DNA from: Candidula unifasciata
Taxonomy: Eukaryota > Mollusca > Gastropoda > Stylommatophora > Geomitridae
Length of the DNA stretch: 64,000 nucleotides
Direction: 5' to 3'
Assembly (NCBI GenBank): GCA_905116865.2
Contig: CAJHNH020000224.1
Location: 2,418,910-2,482,909 of the forward strand
Part shown: one piece after another, positions 1 to 9,100 of the stretch
Layout: each line of letters opens with the position of its first letter
Position numbering within the stretch: the stretch's first letter is position 1
The notes under the pieces: generated by a model
Database searches by the model: none
Seen by the model: only the letters and a program-made list of their open reading frames with translations
What the model was told of the DNA's origin: nothing
Translations under genes and position numbers: made by a program

Positions 1-778
1 AACTACAGTGCATCACAAGAACAAGTATTAGCACCGGAAGCTTTAACATATATTAAGACAGGCTAATGGTATCATAAATCACATTAATATTCCAAAAGAT
101 AGATTACACGCTGTGATTATCATAACTGTTTGAAAGGTACACTGTAAGTATATTAAATATAACAATCTATACTCCTACAGTACGTTATAATTAGCACATA
201 ATGCTCCACATTAATAAATAACCAAAATGTTGAATTAAGAATCAACATAACAGCACTCAGGACACACCACATAAGCGCTCCATCCCCATCTTCAGCAGCA
301 AGCAAGAGTTCTAATTCTGATGGAATTTAAAATAACCAAAAATATTTCATAAGCATAAAAATTCATTACTGAAATAGAATTTAAAAAACTCTATATATCA
401 CAATTATAAACCAAACAGGATAAACAGAATACTGCTGACTGCTGCTACTACTATACTGGCATTCTACAAGAAATCTGGCTTTCACAGAAGGGTACAAGAG
501 TGACTGTGAAGAGATTGGGGCCCCAAAATTCTGGCTTTCACAGAAGGGCACAAGAGTGACAGTGTGAAGAGACTGGGCCCCAAAATTCGGGCTTTCACAG
601 AAGGGTACAAGAGTGACAGTGTGAAGAGATTGGGGCCCCGCAAAATAATATTCTCAAAGAAGTAAGTAGATACACAAATTTACTGCAGTCATCTCCACTG
701 AGGAGCCGGTAAAAAATTAAAAAAAAAAAAAAAAAAATTTTCTCAGAAACATATTCTTCTTACTGCGAACATACGTAC
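1..778. other. AT-rich sequence left of the last readable exon
   Basis: No convincing coding sequence is visible here. It should be the intron that follows the exon ending at 779. On the minus strand an acceptor-like AG lies just before position 316, and the following frame is open and phase-compatible. However, that frame encodes only AT-driven hydrophobic residues and no J domain, so it is not called. A short tandem repeat (476-641) and an A-run (720-737) are the only structures. Confidence 0.5.
476..641. repeat. 3-copy tandem repeat, ~56 bp unit
   Basis: Three consecutive copies begin at about 476, 531 and 588. Each starts CTGGCTTTCACAGAAGG or a close variant and ends in a GGGGCCCC-like block. 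The copies differ by a few substitutions and 1-2 base indels. The repeat lies in the presumed intron of the minus-strand gene. Confidence 0.85.
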
Positions 779-951
779 CTGTAGCAGGTAGGCAAATATT
801 TTCCTCCAATCCAACATTTCTCAGTAAGAAGTCTTGTGATGTCCATGACTTCTTGTTGTTTGTTTGACCAGGGTCACTAAATATTCTACTTTTCACAAAT
901 GTCCATGACTTGCCAATCAGCACCATAAGCAGACTGATTACACCATAGACA
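779..951 (-). CDS. Exon of DNAJC14-like gene (membrane segment 2 and linker)
   Basis: The acceptor is TTTTTCCTGGCAG just before 951. The donor is ACAG/GTACGT at 779/778, a near-consensus site. The 173-nt exon starts with the last base of a split codon and ends one base into the next. It reads VYGVISLLMVLIGKSW followed by a polar linker ending GLEENICLPATG. The frame stays open past the donor for about 20 more residues, which end in a phenylalanine run from an A-tract; that part is intronic. Confidence 0.6.
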
Positions 952-3158
952 CTGCCAGGAAAAACAGATTAACGATTACATCATATTTAATATAATACTT
1001 TCAGAAATTCAAACACATTTTTGTCATTATGAATTTTTACAAAATGCTGACTTAAACTATATACAGCACAAATTTTAAAAAAAAACCTTTAAAACTAAAC
1101 TGGCAGTTATTAAATTTGGCAAAGCAAGGCAATTATAAAAAGCAAACCTTCATTGTGTAAACAAAATGATTATGTGGTTAATTTTAAACTTCCTTGGTGA
1201 TTACTTGGAAAATCTGAGCTATACAGTGTAAGAAGAGACAGTGTGATTTATATATTACAGTTGAAAGGATTCATGTTATGTTCTTTTTTTTTATATACTT
1301 ATGTAAACCACCGCTGTAATATACCGAGTAAATCATGCCTCAAAATGCAGATTATGGAGAGGCATGATGCCCATGTCGGCAAGGCACTTGATGATGATGA
1401 TGATGTAAACTCTGCAGTGATGCCTCTGACCAGATTCAGCAAACTATGGCAGGAAATAATTTATGCAATATATTGTTTGTGTCCCCATTTAAATTCACCA
1501 TACACTAAACCTTTAGCACTGCCCCATGCAATGGTCTGCTGAAATCAGATGCATTGAGCACAAAGGCTTAGATATCACTGTCTAGCTGTAAAACATAACA
1601 TACCATACCAACCATACTTTTGAGGACAAATGAAGGAGAATAAAAAGAACCTTCAACAATGCATCATAAATAGAACTCTCCTTCTGACGGAAATAGCTTG
1701 TCAATTTGTTACTCTTGCTCTTAGCAGAAGGAAAGAACAGTAAGATCACACCCTAACTAACCAAGCTGTGAGAGACAACTAAAAGTACGGTTCTGCTTGG
1801 AGTTGGTGGAAGCTAGTTGAGATTTTTATATTTCAATTGAAGACAAAGAGCAGTAGAAGTGACAAAGAGGAGGGCAAGAAAGAAGAAAGGGTCAATGAGG
1901 AGGAGGAGGAAGAAGAAGAGGTGAGAAGGAGTAGAAAGACACACAAAAAGGTACAAGAGGAAGAGGGAAGATGGAGAAGGGTATGAAGAAGGTAGAGGTA
2001 AGAGAAGGAAGATGATGTCAAGAAGTCAGAGGCAGAAGAAGAGGAGAATGAAGAAGAAGAAGAGTAGAAGAAAGACACAAAGAAAATGAATAAGAATCAT
2101 ATATTTTTTTAAAGTTCATGAACTTACAAGAGCAGAATAATCCATAACATAATGATGAGTAACTTCAACAGGTTGGTAATACAGATAGTACCATAATGGC
2201 TTAGCTTGGACCACGGTATGCTGCACCATTTCTCTGAAAAAAATAAAAAAATAATTATTGCAATGCTCTAAAATGAAACATTAATATATTCATTAAACAT
2301 GATAAAAACAAATGCTTTCACACAATGAACCATTTATTATTGCAATGCTCTAAAATGAAACATTAATATATTCATTAAACATGGGAAAAAAATGGCTTCT
2401 CAAACTAAACTGAGATTTAAAAGTGCTGAAACAAAATTATGCATAGTTCAATTCATTCTGAACCCAGTAAACTTTCACATGTATGAAAGGAGGGAGACCA
2501 AAAGTGCAGAATGTTTTTTTTAAATATCCAGAAACCATGAGTTATTCCTTTGGCTCGGTACTATGGTCTTAATTCCATAATAAATACCGTATATCTGGGA
2601 GAAATGTGGTTTTTTTTGCCTACCCCCGAGTGTAGCTCCACAGGGAGTTCGTCATACGGTCGCTGCGAAGTCAGGCTTAGCCAACTATGCTAGCGAGCAG
2701 GACTCCCCTTAGCCCTCCGAAAATTAAGTATGTTCGCTCACATACTAATCATTGCCTCATTGTATGACTTGCTCTGATAACTGTTTTTCTTTCATTCATG
2801 CTGTGCTAGTTTTTACTTGCAACAGTTATTGTTTTGTTGTTGTGGTGGTGGTAGTAGTGGTAAGCAGCAGTAAATATTTAACAATCCTTACTACTTTGGA
2901 GCAACAACAACAACAAAAACAGTTCACCTTTCAATTCATCAGAAGCCCACATATTATTATCAAAAGAAATGTTCACTTCTTCTTCTTCTTCTTTCGCCTT
3001 TAAAAGGGCAGGTAGAAAATGTGTTGTGGTATACAGCGAGGCTGTGATATATCTGTGCCTTCTGGCTAGCCTAACACATCCAATTTCAGCTAACTCCTAA
3101 TTAGTCATCTTTTTTTGACATGCTTGTTGGGAGAAGTTGGTATATCCACCCTCCAATT

Positions 3159-3190
<32 letters not shown>

Positions 3191-6100
3191 GGTCCCAAGA
3201 ACCCCAAGAAGTGTATTTTAAACCAAGTACATTATCACTTGCTCAGTAACAGCTTCAGTCACCAACTTCTTCTATTTTAAAACTATGTTTTCCCCGTTGT
3301 ATATTTAAATAATGTGTACACAAACAATATATTGCACAATTTATTTGCCTGGCATATTTCCCTGTATCTCATCAGGTGCATTACTACAGAAGTAAATCAA
3401 CATATGATAATTTAAAAAAAAATGAATCCTTTTCACTGAATTACAAAAATCTCATTGTCAAATTTCTGTACATCTTTCCAAGGGAAATTCAAGACTAGCT
3501 GTGTGATTACCATGGCAACTTCTAATTTTGCTTAAATAACAACAGGAAAGTTAAGTGTTATTGATAGGGCTTTGGCCAGTTTCAGCAAATAATTCTGAAG
3601 GCGCAATCCTTATCAACTATTCTCTTTTAAAACACGTATTTGTCTCATACATCTACTGATTTATGAGAAGTTTTACTTCTCAACCTGAAACAAAAAGCAC
3701 TGTTAACAATTCTCAGAACTGAAAATTGACCTCGACCTCTGACGTGGAGCACATAAGTAAATTTTAAGATAACATATCAACACAGACATTGTGCCTACAG
3801 TTGGTTACATAAAAGGAAAAGTTAATCCCTTGGCAACAGAGACAGGAACAGACAGAGAAAATCTATATTTCAAGCTTACACACGTGAACAACAAATATTA
3901 ACAATTTATATTAGCAGCACTAGCTTCAATAAAACGGGAAAGGGCAAAGAGGATTGGAGAGTCATGATAACCCTGTCTGTTCAACCAGATATAAACAGGA
4001 GCAATGGTGGTGGCGAGCAGGAGAAGAACAAGTAGGAGGAGGAAGACAATATTAAATTGAGGCAGAAGAAGAAGAAGAAAAACGGATGAGTAAGTGGGGG
4101 ATAAGAAGAACAAGAAGAATAAGTAGGCGGAAGATTAGTGGCAGTAGGGGAGGAAGAGAAGGAGAATTACAGGCAGGAGAGGGAGGAGGGGATTAGAGCC
4201 AGTGGAGAAAGATTCAGAGGCAGTGTTAGGAGGAGGAGGATTAGAGGCAGTGGAGAAAGGTGGGGCAGATTAGGATTTAGAGGCAGTGGAGAAAGATTTA
4301 GAGGCTTGGTTAGGAGGAGAAGGATTAGAGGCAGTGGAGGAAGGAAAGGGATTAGGATTTAGAGGCAGTGGAGAGAGAAGGGGCAGATTAGGATTTAGAG
4401 GCAGTGGAAAAAGGAGGAGGAGGAGGGTTAGAGGCAGTGGAGAAAGGAAGGAGAGGAGGAGGGTTAGAGGCAGTGGAGAAAGGAAGGAGAGGAGGAGGGT
4501 TAGAGGCAGTGGAGAAAGGAAGGAGAGGAGGAGGGTTAGAGGCAGTGGAGAAAGGAAGGAGAGGAGGAGGGTTAGAGGCAGTGGAAAAAGGAGGAGGAGG
4601 GCTAGAGGCAGTGGAAAAAGGAGGAGGAGGGTTAGAGGCAGTGGAGAAAGGAGGGGGAGGGTTAGAGGCAGTGGAGAAAGGAGGGGGAGGGTTAGAGGCA
4701 GTGGAGAAAGGAGGGGGAGGGTTAGAGGCAGTGGAGAAAGGAGGGGGAGGGTTAGAGGCAGTGGAGAAAGGAGGAGGGTTAAAGGCAGTGGAGAAAGGAG
4801 GGGAGGGTTAAAGGCAGTGGAGAAAGGAGGGGCCTTCTGCTTCTTCATCTTCTTCACTTCCTCTTTTACCGCTGTGGGTGTCGAGGGAGATATAAGGTTC
4901 TGTTTCTAGCTCTTCTGGCCGCCTCGACCATAGGCACATCGTGCTGTTGTAGAGTTTCTCTGATGTTATCCTTCCATAAATTCTTCTTATCTTTCCATAA
5001 ATTCTTTTCTTCATTTTAATTAATTTAATATCACAACAAAGAATATTATGAGATTTAAACATGCTAATCAAATAGCAATCGACCATAGCATTCTGAGAGG
5101 ACAATACATTCATGGTTGAGTTGGCCAGACAAACATATGAACGAAAAAACAAACTTTATTTTCAAAGGGTTACAAATTGGACATGCAGCCTGTCTGACAT
5201 TCATCCCTTCTAAGCCCTCATCTTTCAGAGTACGAGCAAGAAGCAGGGCCTTATTATCTTCCTCGACATCTGAAGTGGTAAAAAAGGAAGTGGAAAAGAA
5301 GCAGAAGAGTTCTAATATTCTAGGTTTAAAATTCACAGACATACAAAAATTATGGGCTGTATATAACAACTAAAATATTTTCTGATAACAACAGCTTAAC
5401 AATGAAAAGGATACAGATAGATTAGGTGTAGGAGGAAAGCCTTTAATCACTCACTTCACTTAACACATGTTGCTGGAATTCTCCCATGTTATTATATGTT
5501 GACACTTAACCCTTTCAGTTCTATAGTCACTAAAACAGCACTTTAAAATCCTAACTATGAGCCCACATGCTACCAGTCTTAGAGTCTGAATGTGTTAAAA
5601 AAATACAATTAACAGAAATTGGTGGTCTCCTTGGCAAAGTAGTTAAGCTGTTTGCTTGGTGCCCTGAAGGTTGTGGGTTCATTTCATGGACTGCACCATT
5701 TGGTTCATGATGCAATTTTTACAGAAACCTCCTGGGGATCATCACTGAAGTTATGGAGTTCATGCTGTGTGCAACACTCTCAGCAGATGGCTTGCCTTTC
5801 TGTGCAGAGAGACCAAGCTAAATGGAATAAAACCTGGTGCAATGAAGGCGATCTCTTTAGTTTTAACGAGTTAAAGTATTAATTAATGAACAGAACAAAT
5901 TAAAATAACATCTGGGGAAGAATATAACACAAGCATGAGCCAGAGGATCAGAAACATTGTGTATATGAATGTATGGTGTGCTGTCAGGAACAAACAAAAA
6001 ACATCAATTTTAAAAATGTATTACTGAAAGTAGATCTCTATATACAGTAATAAAAAGGAGACAAACACTGTTCATTAGCCATGTTATGAGAAGAGAGGCA

Positions 6101-9100
6101 GCACTGTGATAACTGGACAGATCAGTGGGAAGAGGGGTAGAGGCAGACCAAGAGAGATGATGCTGGATGGGCTGAATTGATGGCATGGAGGGATATCATC
6201 AAGAGAGCTGTTCCAGGCAACCAGGGATCGTGATATGTGGAGATGCATGAGAGCCTATGCCAACTGGCAGGGCACATGATGATGATAATGATGAAACGTT
6301 AAACAAACTAATAAATATATGCTGCTGTCTGGTATGAAAACAGTTAACAGGAAAATCAGAAACGCTAGAAAAACAATAGAGCTTTAAAAGATTTTTGTAA
6401 ATTGTACCAATTTGTTTCCTGACTTTGCTTGGCCAGGATTGTTTGTCCCGATGCTTGACTTCTACACCATTGTCAGATGTCTCTGCAGCAGCACCATCCT
6501 TACAGCTCAGTCCGGTGCTGGAAGGATGTGTGGCAAATGTCTACAGAGCAAGAGATATTGTTTATGATTATCTAATAACTGGGGAGTTGCAGTAATTGTG
6601 TGGCTAACATATCTGCCTGCCAGCCAAGTGGTCATTTAGTTTGAATCTCTTCTTTCTTCTTCTTCTGTGTTGGTCTTTAACCCTCTCACCCCAGGAACAC
6701 ACAAAAAAAACCTGAGTCATGACCCCATTTTAAATCCAGAAAAAGCGCATTCAGGAAAAAAACAATCGACAAAGGTCACTAAAAATTCCATACACAATTA
6801 AAGTATCTACATTTAAAAATTGTTCCTCCAAAACAAAGGATACATGAGGGAAATAATCAGTAAACATGTACAGAATGAAGCATTAAATGTAATACATTCC
6901 CCAGGGACTACAATAACCTACACATCAGGTGACTAATGCCATGACCCCATGACCTCTATCACTGTGGCTTACCGGAAAATATGTCATCAACTTGAATTCT
7001 TTTTTTTTTAAAGAAAAAAACTATTTGGCTCACAGAAAACCCTCACAAATGACATGTTTAGTTAATATATTCATATCCTGACCTCCTAAACATGTACGCA
7101 GGAGCGAACATAGCCAGCAGCATTAACTGCACGTCTTGCAAACAGGTCAGTACAGACAAGTCGGAAAAGTGACATCTACTGTGAGATGGACCCAGCCAGA
7201 AGTGTTGTTTTTGTGGCTTCTCGGGGTGAAAGATGGTTGATGCGCTGTGTTGTGGTTTACTGATAGATCCAACACATGTGATTTCAGCAAATCTTAACCC
7301 ATAAGAGCAAAGGGTCCGAGTCTATACATATGGGTCAGCACAAAATGCAGTTAGAAATCGTGTTGTGGGAGTGTACAAAGAATTCCTGAATGGTACAAGG
7401 GATAAGTCCAGAGTCCCAACCGGGAAGTATTGCCATAACTATGATGCAGAAACCCAGGCAATTCTGGCCTCATTAAAAACAGATAATATGAAAATCAAAC
7501 GAATGGAAACACACAAGTACTTGGGTAAAACCTTCAACTGCTCCAAAATACTCAGAGAAGAAATACAATCAATGCATTTGGGAAATAAAGAATACTATGC
7601 CCTACAAAATCTACTAAAATCAAATGCTGTATCTCTCAACACTATGATAACAATAAATAAAATGCCAATAAGACTAATTGTCTTATATGGCTCTAAAACC
7701 TAAAGTATAATTAAAAGAGACCGGGCCTTATTACCAATTTTTGACAGCATAATCTTAAGCTGAATCTTTAGACCCATCAATGATGGCCAATGATGCAAAC
7801 TGAGAAGCGGAAATGGAGAAGCAACAATGAACTTTATAATGTAGCACAGTTTTTCTTTTTTCGTTCGGTTGAAATAAATTATCTATATCTGCAATGTTGT
7901 CTCTAGTATGAACTTTACTGTATTTTGTAATTCACTCAGCGACCCGTAAAGTTTGACTTGCACAAATTTTTCTTTTTGGCCAAAAGTGTTGCCTTGATTT
8001 GTATTTGGGACAGTAGTGATTGTATAGGGACTGTAACGCAGTGATTTTGGTAACAGATGTAAGGGAAAATTAGGACTGCTGTGATATGTATAAGGAGATA
8101 TTCAGGACCTCAGCTCAGGCACAAGAAGGCCCTGTGCTAGTTTTATGATTCCTCAAGTAAGTCTCCTGCCACAATTCATTGTTTTGATAATGACTAAACT
8201 GAGCTGGCAGGGGATCTTGAAGCTGGCAGCCACTAGAAATGCAGGGTCTGGAAATCCTCTGACTTTAATCAGCCCACCTCCAATTCATGAGCGATAACGT
8301 TCATCAAAATAAAAGCATTTGGAACATAAGTGAAGCCTGCTAGCCGAATATCCTACTAAACGACAAACGTCTGTCAACCAAAAGCCCTACTAAATCATTC
8401 AGGGTTGGGTTGTCAGTTGAACAGCCATCTCAGTGTGAACTGTAAAGAGGCAGCTCTGGAAGACTAGCAGATTAGTTCGCAGCACAGATAAGCAACATCT
8501 CCTAAAAGTGTTATCTCGTGGTTTGGTCCTATGGCATGTTGTAGAGGTGTGAACATTGAATGTCTTTTTGTGTGACAGGCAAAGTTCAGAAGTCTCATCA
8601 TCAAATGCATTAATATGTGACAGACAAGGCTCACATGTCTGATACCACTAGCCCCACTTGTCTGCCTGTTGGGATTAAAAGTCAGACCACGGATGATCTA
8701 CTGTTAGACAGATAAGGTACAGATGTGTGACTGTAAAATACATTGCTGTTTGTTATTAGGGTTCAAATATCCGCAACCACTGGTCCCACTCCTCAGAGCA
8801 CTGGTACCAATCGGGGAAACCATGCCTGATGCAGCTTTGTCTGTACTGTTGTGCTAAATGTTGTGATGCAACAACCTTAAAGGTGTCTAAAGTGCTGAAA
8901 ATTATGCCCATCTGAGTGGTCATCAAAGTCCCAGATCTGCTCCCTGTTAATCTCCAGAAAGTGCAACCCATGATGAGCAGGAAGCCCAACATACAAATGT
9001 GAGGTTAAGCTGTCATGTGCTTGACATGACGATTATTTTGGTTAGCTCAGGACCAGAGCATCATGGGCCAGCTCTGCTTTTTTTTGGGAGTTGTCTTGAA

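Larger units (their letters stand above)
952..2127 (-). other. Intron of DNAJC14-like gene
   Basis: The sequence is AT-rich. It contains a LINE tail fragment (1335-1412) and a purine-rich GAA/GAG tract (1849-2095) and is otherwise featureless. Apparent ORFs in the purine tract are poly-Ser or poly-Glu artefacts of the repeat. Confidence 0.5.

Noticed and set aside
250..316. Phase-compatible exon after 779 on the minus strand (LELLLAAEDGDGALMW)
   Set aside because: Acceptor is weak, no J-domain or other family match, and downstream residues are typical of translated AT-rich DNA.
4270..4909. Long ORFs on both strands across the minisatellite (195-207 codons)
   Set aside because: Pure consequence of a stop-free tandem unit; no start context, splice sites or domain.
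8756..8992. Minus-strand 78-codon ORF
   Set aside because: No domain, no splice context, and no second copy.
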